Below are positions 35,741 through 42,251 of a stretch of DNA of 51,158 nucleotides, one piece after another. A program made the translations under genes and the position numbers. The stretch is from Acidobacteriota bacterium (lineage in GTDB: Bacteria; Acidobacteriota; Terriglobia; Bryobacterales; Bryobacteraceae): the NCBI GenBank assembly GCA_021778335.1, contig JAJYCN010000003.1, forward strand, positions 1 to 51,158, given 5' to 3'. Position 1 is the stretch's first letter. Every line of letters starts with the position of its first letter. The notes below the pieces were generated by a model. It was not told where the DNA came from and did not search any database. It saw only the letters and a program-made list of their open reading frames with translations.

Positions 35741-38088
35741 TCTTCGATTTTGACCCCTGCGTATTTTTCCACCAGCTTTTTCAAGCCGTACCTGGGAAAG
35801 TTTACTGTAAGTTTGGCGTCTTCGCCATCTCCCTCGCGCCGCAGCACCGTGCCGCGCCCGTACTTGGGGTGCTGAATCTCGGTCCCCGGACCGATCCCCT
35901 TCCGCGCTTTCGGCGCCGAGGCGGCCGGACGAACCGGCTGCGGCGCCGGCTGCGCCGGAACTGGGACTGGCGCAGCCGCGGAAGCGGCGGGCTTTGAAAT
36001 CCCGGCCGGCGCCGGCATGCCGCGATCCGTAAAGAACCGCGAAATGTTCTCCACCGAGTTCACCGTCGTGCCCGTATACAAGTTCTTACGCGACGTCTCC
36101 CGCACCTCGTGCCGCTCCACGAAGAAGTCGATCTGCGCTCCCCCCGCGTCCTCGCGCAGCGGCGTCGTCAGCTTCGCCGGCACTTCAGCCAGAAACCGCG
36201 ATGGCCGTGTCCGCTCGGGTGTCCCTCCGCCAAACCGCCGCCGGAACCGCGCCCACGTCAGATACAGCCGCTCCATCGCGCGCGTCATGCCCACGTAGCA
36301 CAGCCGCCGCTCTTCCTCCATCCCCGATGGCGAGTTCAACGACCGCGTGTGCGGGAACAGCCCTTCCTCCATCCCCGTGATAAACACCACCGGAAACTCC
36401 AGGCCCTTGGCGTTGTGCATCGTCAGCAGGGATACCGGAGCGCGCTCATCCACGCCATCGGCGTCCGCCACCAGCGCTGCGTGATCGAGAAACTCGACGA
36501 TCCCTTCGCCACGCTCCGACGCTTCCGCCGCCGCCGTCTGCAATTCATCCAGGTTGCCCAGCTTCCCCTCGGCTTCCGGCGCCGTGTCCTGCTCCAGCAT
36601 CTTCCGGTATCCCGTCCGCGAAAGAGTCTCCTTCAGCGTCCGGTCCACCGGCTGCACCGCGGCAAACTCGGCCAGCTCCACAATCAACTTCCGGAACGCC
36701 GCCACCGCCGCCTCGGCCCGCGCCGGAAACGCATGCTCCTCGAGCAGCGCTTCCATCGCCTCCCACATCGGCAGCCCGCGCTCGGACGCTCGTTTCTCAA
36801 TCTGCTCCACTGTCGTCTTCCCGATGCCTCGCGCCGGCGTATTGATGACTCGCGCCAGCGCCACCGAATCCCGCCGGCTCGCCAGCAGCTTCAGATAACT
36901 CAGCGCGTCCTTCACTTCGGCCCGCTGGTAGAAACTGAAGCCGCCCACGACAAGATACTTCCGCCCATACCGCCGCAGTGCTTCTTCAATCTGCCGCGAT
37001 TGAAAGTTCGTGCGGTACAGCACCGCCACGTGACGCGACGGATCCTCCCGCAGCAGCTTCTCGATCGTATCGGCCACGAACAGCGCTTCATTCTCCGCGT
37101 CCAGGCCCTCGTATACCCCAACCGGCGCACCTTCGCCCGACTCCGTCCACAGCCACTTTCCCTTGCGCTCGGTGTTGTTCGCCACCACCGCGCTCGCCGC
37201 CTCGAGAATCGTCTTCGTCGAGCGGTAGTTCTGCTCCAGCCGGATCACCGTCGCACCCGGATAGTCCCGCTCGAAGTCGAGTATGTTCCGGATATCGGCT
37301 CCGCGCCAACCATAAATCGACTGGTCCTCGTCCCCTACCACGGCCACGTTCCCGTGCCCGCCTGTCAGCAGCCGCATCAAGTCGTACTGCGCCCGGTTCG
37401 TGTCCTGATACTCATCGATCATCACAAACTCGAACCGCCGCCGGTACCGCTCCCGCAATTCCTCATCGTGACGCAACACCCGCACCGTCTCATGCAGCAG
37501 ATCGTCGAAGTCCAGCGCATTGGCCTGCCGCAGCCCGCCCTCGTACCGCTCGTATATCTGGGCCAACCGAGCTTCCCGCTGGTCCTTTGCCTTGGCATAC
37601 GCCTCGTCCGGCGTCTCCTGCTGGCCCTTGCGTTGACTGATCCAGCTCAGCGCCTGCCGGTACTGCACCGTCTCCTCGCTCAGCCCCAGACCCCGGTAGG
37701 CGGTCTTCAGCAACGCAAGCTGATCGTCGTCGTCGTAAATGTTGAACTGCGTCGTGAACCCCGGCCGGATCTGCGCCAGGCTCGCCCCGTCCCGCCGCAG
37801 CAGCCGCACGCAAAAGGAATGAAAGGTCGAAAGCAGCGGGCTGTCGGAAGTCGGGGGGTTGTTCAGCAGCATCCGCACCCGCTGCCGCATCTCCTCGGCC
37901 GCTTTGTTCGTGAACGTCACCGCCAGCACCGCCGGACCCGGTACTCCGTACTTCGCCACCAGGTGCGCAATCCGGTGCGTGATTACCCTGGTTTTCCCAC
38001 TTCCGGCCCCAGCCAACAATAACAATGCGCCATCGACATGCTCGACGGCCGCGCGCTGCTGGGGGTTCAGGGAAGCGAGAAAATCCAT
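35737..38088 (-). CDS. ATP-dependent DNA helicase, UvrD/PcrA type
   Basis: The 783-residue SF1A helicase has Walker A AGAGSGKTRVITHRIAH, VTFTNKAAEEM, DEYQDTNRAQYDLM (motif II), GDEDQSIYGWRGADIRN, RLEQNYRSTKTIL, LLTMHNAKGLEFPVVFITGMEEGLFPH (motif V) and VGMTRAMERLYLT (motif VI). A C-terminal Tudor-like segment (IQHPKYGRGTVLRREGD) is typical of PcrA, which binds RNA polymerase. It unwinds 3'-5' in repair and in clearing replication conflicts. ATG 38088 (MDFLASLNPQQ) is preferred over 38130. The next gene overlaps its stop. Confidence 0.94.
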   Translation of the reverse strand: MDFLASLNPQQRAAVEHVDGALLLLAGAGSGKTRVITHRIAHLVAKYGVPGPAVLAVTFTNKAAEEMRQRVRMLLNNPPTSDSPLLSTFHSFCVRLLRRDGASLAQIRPGFTTQFNIYDDDDQLALLKTAYRGLGLSEETVQYRQALSWISQRKGQQETPDEAYAKAKDQREARLAQIYERYEGGLRQANALDFDDLLHETVRVLRHDEELRERYRRRFEFVMIDEYQDTNRAQYDLMRLLTGGHGNVAVVGDEDQSIYGWRGADIRNILDFERDYPGATVIRLEQNYRSTKTILEAASAVVANNTERKGKWLWTESGEGAPVGVYEGLDAENEALFVADTIEKLLREDPSRHVAVLYRTNFQSRQIEEALRRYGRKYLVVGGFSFYQRAEVKDALSYLKLLASRRDSVALARVINTPARGIGKTTVEQIEKRASERGLPMWEAMEALLEEHAFPARAEAAVAAFRKLIVELAEFAAVQPVDRTLKETLSRTGYRKMLEQDTAPEAEGKLGNLDELQTAAAEASERGEGIVEFLDHAALVADADGVDERAPVSLLTMHNAKGLEFPVVFITGMEEGLFPHTRSLNSPSGMEEERRLCYVGMTRAMERLYLTWARFRRRFGGGTPERTRPSRFLAEVPAKLTTPLREDAGGAQIDFFVERHEVRETSRKNLYTGTTVNSVENISRFFTDRGMPAPAGISKPAASAAAPVPVPAQPAPQPVRPAASAPKARKGIGPGTEIQHPKYGRGTVLRREGDGEDAKLTVNFPRYGLKKLVEKYAGVKIEE

Positions 38089-38156
38089 GAAAACAAGGGC
38101 ACTTAGGATTCTAACACATCGGCCGCCCATGATCTGAGCACTGGAGTCCTCTAGGG

Positions 38157-38162
38157 TATACT
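38157..38162 (+). promoter_or_regulatory. Candidate -10 box and dyad ahead of a small ORF
   Basis: TATACT (5/6) at 38157-38162 is followed by the dyad TACCC-N8-GGGTA (38162-38179). The -35 is poor. If used, transcription would run rightward into the 67-codon ORF at 38216 or on towards the ECF sigma gene. Confidence 0.3.
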
Positions 38163-38215
38163 ACCCACATCTGCGGGTATTGCATTAGATTGTAGGTACT
38201 GGTACTACTAGATCC

Positions 38216-38419
38216 ATGCTTATTCCTACCTCCCCCTCTCGGATTACGCTACAACTCGCCCATCTTCGAGAGCGCCGGCGGGCCGTCGATTCGCTGATCC
38301 AGGCGCTTGAGAGCTACCAGCGCCTTCGTTTACCGTTGAAACCGGTTGCACCGGGCGGAATTCGCACGTCCCAACCGCTTTCCCCGGCGGTCGGTTGGGC
38401 GAACCAGGTCGCATCCTAA
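38216..38419 (+). CDS. Small hypothetical protein
   Basis: The 67-codon frame encodes an amphipathic helix (ITLQLAHLRERRRAVDSLIQALESYQRLR) followed by a Pro/Gly-rich tail. The helix pattern looks like other short acidobacterial proteins, but no family is certain and no ribosome binding site is visible before the ATG. It lies alone in the roughly 530-bp gap between the helicase and the ECF sigma gene. If it is not real, that gap is noncoding, with the dyad at 38162-38179 and inverted segments near 38430-38480. Confidence 0.45.
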   Translation: MLIPTSPSRITLQLAHLRERRRAVDSLIQALESYQRLRLPLKPVAPGGIRTSQPLSPAVGWANQVAS

Positions 38420-38618
38420 GGGTAAGCTGGTCCGGCCCGCGCCGGGGCAAGCGCGGACACCAATTGTGGCCGCCTGCCATGGCGGTCTCCTGGGGGCAGC
38501 GAAACCGATTTAGCGCGGACTCTGGTGGCGGCCGTCAAACCTTAGTAACCTGATGTTTGGCCGGTACGCCATAGCAAATGGAAGTAAAATTCATCGGTGC
38601 GCCGGTTTAGTTGGCTGA

Positions 38619-39194
38619 ATGCTGATTGACTTCAGTCTGATTCAGCGGGCGCAGGCGGGTGATGATGCGGCATTTAATCAAATCGTCGCTGCGTACCGGA
38701 AACGAATCCTCGGCACCATCGGCCGCCTCATCGGGCGGCCCGAGGATGTGGAAGACGTCGCGCAGGAGGCGTTTCTACGGCTATACTTTTCCCTGGATCA
38801 ACTGCGCACCCCGGACGTATTCGAACCATGGCTCTATCGCTTGACCGTCAACGCGTCCTACGATTACCTGCGGCGCCAGCGCAGACGCCGCGAATCGCGC
38901 ATGGCCGACCTGTCCGAACAGCAGGTCCTCATGGCCGACGCAGCCGCCAGCGGTTCCCAGAACATCGAGGACAACCGCAGAGCGCAGGCCCGGGAACTGG
39001 CCGTTTCGCTCCTTGCCGCCGTCTCGGAGCAGGACCGGATTTTGCTAACGTTGAAAGAAGTCGAAGGTTTGTCGCTAAAAGAGCTAAGCGTCATCTATCG
39101 CGTCTCCGAAGGGGTCATCAAAGTTCGCCTCTTCCGGGCGCGGCAACGAGTCCTCAAGGCCTACGAAGCCCGGCAGCCGCCGGAAACTACGTAG
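38619..39194 (+). CDS. RNA polymerase sigma factor, ECF type (module 2)
   Basis: The 191-residue ECF sigma has region 2 (IGRPEDVEDVAQEAFLRLYFSLDQLRTPDVFEPWLYRLTVNASYDYLRRQRRRRESR) and region 4 (EQDRILLTLKEVEGLSLKELSVIYRVSEGVIKVRLFRARQRVLKAYE). Two small membrane proteins follow (111 and 128 residues). Unlike module 1, the anti-sigma candidate has no zinc finger. ATG 38619 is the family start. The layout resembles CnrH-CnrY-CnrX type metal-response systems. Confidence 0.92.
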   Translation: MLIDFSLIQRAQAGDDAAFNQIVAAYRKRILGTIGRLIGRPEDVEDVAQEAFLRLYFSLDQLRTPDVFEPWLYRLTVNASYDYLRRQRRRRESRMADLSEQQVLMADAAASGSQNIEDNRRAQARELAVSLLAAVSEQDRILLTLKEVEGLSLKELSVIYRVSEGVIKVRLFRARQRVLKAYEARQPPETT

Positions 39195-39256
39195 GAGGCA
39201 GCGTACCTCGATATGAGTACGCTATGCTGTGGTGCAAATAGGGAAGTCAGGATCGT

Positions 39257-39592
39257 ATGAGCCGATCGGATGAGCATTTGAATGATGTATTCGCCCGTTA
39301 CCGCGAGGCGTTGCCGGATCCGGAACCAAGCCCGGAGTTCATGCCGGAGCTTTGGCGCAAAATCGACTTGCGCCGATGCACCCGCTTCCAGCTCCTCCAC
39401 CTGAGCCGCATCTTCTTGAGCGGCGCCGCCGCCTTGTGGCTGCTTATGGTGGCCGTGCTGTTCCTGCCCGGCAACAACGTCCAGCCCAAACATCACTCCT
39501 ACGTCGACGCGCTCGCCGCCAGCAATGAGTCCAACTCCTGGGCCTACGCCGGAGTGCTCCATACCGAGATGGAAGAAGCGAACTCTCGATGA
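39257..39592 (+). CDS. Single-pass membrane protein, probable anti-sigma factor
   Basis: The 111-residue protein has a cytoplasmic N-terminus of about 50 residues (HLNDVFARYREALPDPEPSPEFMPELWRKIDLRR), one membrane helix (FLSGAAALWLLMVAVLFLPG) and a short periplasmic tail. The size and topology match a short anti-sigma factor that would hold the preceding ECF factor. No Cys/His motif is present. Its stop overlaps the next ATG (ATGA), so it is coupled to the Spy-like gene. Anti-sigma function is inferred from position. Confidence 0.68.
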   Translation: MSRSDEHLNDVFARYREALPDPEPSPEFMPELWRKIDLRRCTRFQLLHLSRIFLSGAAALWLLMVAVLFLPGNNVQPKHHSYVDALAASNESNSWAYAGVLHTEMEEANSR

Positions 39593-39975
39593 AGCGCTGG
39601 CAGCTACCGGTCGGGTTCTACCTCACGCTCGTCTTCCTAAGCGGCGTCCTCGTGGGGGCGTTCGGTCTCCGTTTGTATATGGTGAGGTCGGTGAGCGCCT
39701 CGGTCATCTACCGCCCGCCTACGGCGGACGAATACCGCCGCCAGATGCTCAACGATATGCAGAAAAAGGTCAACCTCACCCCGGACCAGGTGAACAAGAT
39801 CAACGCCGTGCTCGATAACACTCGGGTCTGCTTCCGCCGTATCCACAGCAAGATCCAACCCGAACTCGATGAGCTGAAAAAACAGCAGTCCGGCGACATC
39901 CGCGCCCTGCTCAACCCCCAGCAACAGGTCAAATACGACCAGTGGCGCGCCGATCGCGACCGCGCCGGGCACTGA
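39589..39975 (+). CDS. Spy/CnrX-like periplasmic sensor protein, membrane-anchored
   Basis: The 128-residue protein has an N-terminal membrane helix (FYLTLVFLSGVLVGAFGL) and a periplasmic helical domain: PPTADEYRRQMLNDMQKKVNLTPDQVNKINAVLDNTRVCFRRIHSKIQPELDELKKQQSGDIRALLNPQQQVKYDQWRAD. LTPDQ and LNPQQQ match the LTxxQ pattern of Spy/CpxP and heavy-metal-resistance (CnrX/NccX) proteins. It is the third gene of the ECF module and may sense metal or envelope stress and release the anti-sigma. A Cys and a His lie in the putative ligand loop. Confidence 0.78.
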   Translation: MKRWQLPVGFYLTLVFLSGVLVGAFGLRLYMVRSVSASVIYRPPTADEYRRQMLNDMQKKVNLTPDQVNKINAVLDNTRVCFRRIHSKIQPELDELKKQQSGDIRALLNPQQQVKYDQWRADRDRAGH

Positions 39976-39980
39976 AGCCG

Positions 39981-40232
39981 CTACTTCACCAGCGCCGGCT
40001 TCTTCGCAGCCTTCTGGTTCCGCAACTCCTGCGAACGCAGTACCTTCTTCTGAAACCGGTCCACACGCCCCTCCGTGTCAACCAGCTTCTGCCGCCCCGT
40101 GAAAAACGGATGGCAGCTCGAACAGATTTCCACCCTCAGATCGCCCTTGTGCGTCGACCGCGTCTTAAACGTCGACCCGCACGCGCAAATCACGTTCACT
40201 TCCTCGTAGGCGGGATGAATACCGGCTTTCAT
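39981..40232 (-). CDS. rpmE: 50S ribosomal protein L31
   Basis: The 83-residue protein has [64 protein letters not shown], the bacterial bL31 signature. CxC plus CxxC makes this the zinc-binding form. The C-terminal tail ([13 protein letters not shown]) is Lys-rich. GGAAGGA lies 8 nt before the ATG. It is divergent from the ArsR operon. Confidence 0.96.
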   Translation of the reverse strand: MKAGIHPAYEEVNVICACGSTFKTRSTHKGDLRVEICSSCHPFFTGRQKLVDTEGRVDRFQKKVLRSQELRNQKAAKKPALVK

Positions 40233-40298
40233 GCGAAATTCCTTCCTGAAGTCTGATCTCTTATCCTACCACGCCCCAACTTCTTCAACCCCCAGTCA

Positions 40299-40310
40299 AC
40301 AATACTGAAG
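40299..40310 (+). repeat. Upstream copy of ACAATACTGAAG, half-operator
   Basis: The 12-mer ACAATACTGAAG at 40299-40310 is repeated exactly at 40340-40351, 41 bp apart, about four helical turns. The second copy is the left arm of the operator palindrome. The upstream copy lacks its mirror arm. It may be a second, weaker site for the same regulator. Confidence 0.5.
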
Positions 40311-40330
40311 GTTCCACTTGACAATCACGC

Positions 40331-40359
40331 TTGATCGGGACAATACTGAAGTGTATACT
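40331..40359 (+). promoter_or_regulatory. Promoter of the SRPBCC-SpoIIE-ArsR operon
   Basis: TTGATC (40331-40336, 4/6) and TATACT (40354-40359, 5/6) are separated by exactly 17 bp, about 30 bp ahead of the first ATG. The operator palindrome covers the -10. A TTGACA at 40318-40323 could serve as an alternative -35 but has no good -10. Confidence 0.6.
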
Positions 40360-40365
40360 TCAGTA
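40344..40365 (+). promoter_or_regulatory. Palindromic operator, probable ArsR site
   Basis: TACTGAAGT and ACTTCAGTA form perfect 9-bp arms around a 4-bp centre (GTAT). The 22-bp element overlaps the -10 box of the operon that ends in an arsR gene. ArsR proteins are dimers that bind such dyads over their own promoters, so this is the expected autorepression site. Confidence 0.65.
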
Positions 40366-40389
40366 ATTCACTTCGAAAGGAACTACCCC

Positions 40390-40872
40390 ATGCCCGAACC
40401 AACCACCATCCACAGCACCTTCACCCTCGAACGCAGCTTCCCCAAGCCGCCCGAACGTGTCTTCGCCGCCCTCAGCGAAAAGGCCGCCAAGCGCCGCTGG
40501 TTCGCCGAAGGAGGCGCGAGTCACGAAATTGTCGACTTCGACTCCGATTTCCGCCCCGGCGGCGCCGAACGCCTCGCGGTGCGCTTCAAAGAAGGCACGC
40601 CCTTCCCCGGCATCATGCTCGTACACGAAGGCCGCTTCGCCGACATCGTCCCCAACCGCCGTATCGTCACCGCTTCCACCATGGACCTCGGTGACCGGCG
40701 CATCTCCGCGTCCCTCGTCACCCTCGAACTCCTACCCACCGAAAGCGGCTGCGACCTCATCTGCACGAACCAGAGCACGTTCTTCGAAGGCGCCGACGGC
40801 CCCAAAATACGGGAAGAAGGCTGGCGTAAACTACTCGACCGCCTCGTCGCCAATGTCGCCCGTCCCGAGTAG
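40390..40872 (+). CDS. SRPBCC (AHSA1-type) lipid/ligand-binding protein
   Basis: The 160-residue protein has the AHSA1/START fold: FTLERSFPKPPERVFAALSEKAAKRRWFAEGG at the N-terminus, then RPGGAERLAVRF and TLELLPTESGCDLICTNQSTFFEG ... EEGWRKLLDRLVANV. The deep pocket binds hydrophobic ligands. AAAGGA is 8 nt before ATG 40390; the longer ORF from 40318 would begin inside the promoter and is rejected. SRPBCC genes are often paired with ArsR regulators. Here a SpoIIE phosphatase lies between them. Confidence 0.9.
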   Translation: MPEPTTIHSTFTLERSFPKPPERVFAALSEKAAKRRWFAEGGASHEIVDFDSDFRPGGAERLAVRFKEGTPFPGIMLVHEGRFADIVPNRRIVTASTMDLGDRRISASLVTLELLPTESGCDLICTNQSTFFEGADGPKIREEGWRKLLDRLVANVARPE

Positions 40873-40878
40873 CCCGCC

Positions 40879-41712
40879 ATGACAACCCCGTTCGCGGCCG
40901 GCCTCCAGAAAACGCTCGTTCCACCCGTCGCCTACTCCTCCGATGCACTCGAAGCGCGCGGGCACACCATCCCCCTCGACGGAGTCGGCGGCGACCTGGT
41001 GGACATCGTCGTCAATGGCTCGAACGCGGTCATTTACGTAGCCGATGTCTCCGGCCACGGCCTCCGCGCCGGAGTCCTTATGGGCATGATCAAGTCCGCT
41101 ACCCGTTTTGGACTCCTTCTCGAACAGCCGTTACCGAAACTCCTCGAAGCAGTCAACGCCATACTGCCGGCGCTCAAGGAACCGTCCATGTACGCCACCC
41201 TGGGCGCCCTGGCGTTCGATGGCTCCAACTTCGCCGAATACATCTCGGCCGGCCATCCCCCGCTGCTCCACTACCGCCGCCGCACCGGAGACGTCATTCG
41301 CCACTCGATCAGCCAGTTCCCGCTCGGCCTTTTTCCGAACACGGTCTATCGCAGCCGGCGCTTCCGTTACGACCCCGGAGACGTATTCGCCGTCATCACC
41401 GACGGCATGGTCGAAACCGGCGAGGATCCCGACCCGGACCTTGCCCTCGATCGCCTTGGCCGAACGCTGCGCGACCACTGCAACGCACCGCTCGAAGAGA
41501 TCCTCGACACCGCCTTCGCCCAGACCACCGTCGACGGTGCGCCGCGCGACGACCGCTCCCTGCTTCTGGTCCGCATGGCCGCCTCGCACGCCACATCCTG
41601 CCAACCACCATTGCCGCTGCAAGCTCAGGAGGAACGCTGGCGTCGTTTCCTCGACGAACTGGAGGACGAGCTCGCCCGCGAATCCGCCCCACATGCCTCC
41701 CTCGCCGATTGA
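40879..41712 (+). CDS. SpoIIE-type PP2C serine phosphatase
   Basis: The 277-residue phosphatase has metal-site motifs DGVGGDLVDIV, YVADVSGHGLRAGVLMGMIKSATR, YISAGHPPLLHYRRRTGD, FAVITDGMVETGEDPD and RDDRSLLLVRM, so all PP2C Asp residues look present. It starts 6 bp after the SRPBCC stop and overlaps arsR by 20 bp. SpoIIE-like enzymes usually act on anti-sigma antagonists (partner-switching). No anti-sigma antagonist is nearby. It is the unusual member of this operon. Confidence 0.92.
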   Translation: MTTPFAAGLQKTLVPPVAYSSDALEARGHTIPLDGVGGDLVDIVVNGSNAVIYVADVSGHGLRAGVLMGMIKSATRFGLLLEQPLPKLLEAVNAILPALKEPSMYATLGALAFDGSNFAEYISAGHPPLLHYRRRTGDVIRHSISQFPLGLFPNTVYRSRRFRYDPGDVFAVITDGMVETGEDPDPDLALDRLGRTLRDHCNAPLEEILDTAFAQTTVDGAPRDDRSLLLVRMAASHATSCQPPLPLQAQEERWRRFLDELEDELARESAPHASLAD

Positions 41713-42022
41713 CATCAACCGCGTCTTCCATGCCCTCGGCGATCCCACCCGCCGCGCCATTGTCGAACGCCTTCGCGACCGCCCGCAGTCGGTCTCCCGC
41801 CTCGCCGCTCCGCTCGGCATCACTCTTACCGCCGTCACCCAGCATCTGAAAGTGCTCGAAGACGCCGGCCTCGTTCACAGCGAAAAAACCGGCCGCGTCC
41901 GCACCTGCCGCCTCGACCCCGCCGGCTTCAACGCGCTCGAACAATGGATCCGCGACTGCCGGTCCACCTGGGACCGCCGTCTTGACCGCCTCGGCGACAT
42001 CCTCGCCGAACCGGATTCGTGA
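41693..42022 (+). CDS. ArsR/SmtB-family transcriptional regulator
   Basis: The 109-residue winged-helix protein has INRVFHALGDPTRRAIVERLRDRPQSVSRLAAPLGITLTAVTQHLKVLEDAGLVHSEKTGRVRTCRLDPAGF, the ArsR core. It has no CxC metal motif in the recognition region, so it is the SRPBCC-paired, non-metal type. Its start overlaps the phosphatase gene by 20 bp. It should bind the palindrome at 40344-40365 and repress its own operon. A terminator follows. Confidence 0.93.
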   Translation: MPPSPIDINRVFHALGDPTRRAIVERLRDRPQSVSRLAAPLGITLTAVTQHLKVLEDAGLVHSEKTGRVRTCRLDPAGFNALEQWIRDCRSTWDRRLDRLGDILAEPDS

Positions 42023-42048
42023 GCCCGCCCGCCGCCCGGAAAATACGA

Positions 42049-42088
42049 AAGCCCCGCCGGACCCAAAGGCCAAGCGGGGCTTCTTTTT
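42049..42088 (+). terminator. Intrinsic terminator after arsR
   Basis: AAGCCCCGC (42049-42057) and GCGGGGCTT (42074-42082) form a 9-bp stem followed by CTTTTTG. It ends the ArsR operon. On the minus strand the same stem is followed by TCGTATTTTC, so it may also stop the mtnA-side transcript. Confidence 0.88.
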
Positions 42089-42110
42089 GCCGTAGAACGG
42101 CGTAACTCAA

Positions 42111-42191
42111 CTACTTCGCGCGTGGCGGCCGATCAGCATGAGCTGCGGCCTCGCCACTGAACGAAGCCTGAACGTCAGGAGCGGTCGAACA
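42111..42191 (-). other. Structured noncoding stretch downstream of the short ORF
   Basis: On either strand the stretch folds into GTGGCGGCCG/CGGCC-T-CGCCAC (42122-42157, with an inner CAGC-ATGA-GCTG stem) and CCTGA-ACG-TCAGG (near 42167-42180). The motif CCACGCGCGA occurs twice on the minus strand, once in the short ORF and once here. The same frame as the short ORF stays open for 26 more codons past its TAG, which may be chance. It could be a small RNA or a 3' UTR element. Confidence 0.4.
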
Positions 42192-42251
42192 CTAAGAGTC
42201 GGCCACCTCGCGCGTGGTTAAACCATAGTTGGAACTACTACCAGTACTCAT
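42192..42251 (-). CDS. 19-residue short ORF after mtnA with extended Shine-Dalgarno
   Basis: Reading leftward from ATG 42251, it encodes [19 protein letters not shown] followed by TAG. Its ATG shares one base with the mtnA TAA (TAATG). The sequence AGAAAGGAGGTGGTCCAG lies just upstream inside the mtnA tail. This matches the complement of a typical 16S 3' end over 18 nt with one G-U pair. The Ser/Thr/Gly/Asn-rich peptide has no known family. It may be a small peptide gene, a leader, or a RiPP-like precursor; only the sequence signals are certain. Confidence 0.45.
   Translation of the reverse strand: MSTGSSSNYGLTTREVADS

Noticed and set aside
38244-38480. 78-codon leftward frame over the small ORF
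   Set aside because: It has no family signal or ribosome binding site, and its Pro/Arg-rich composition is typical of a shadow frame.
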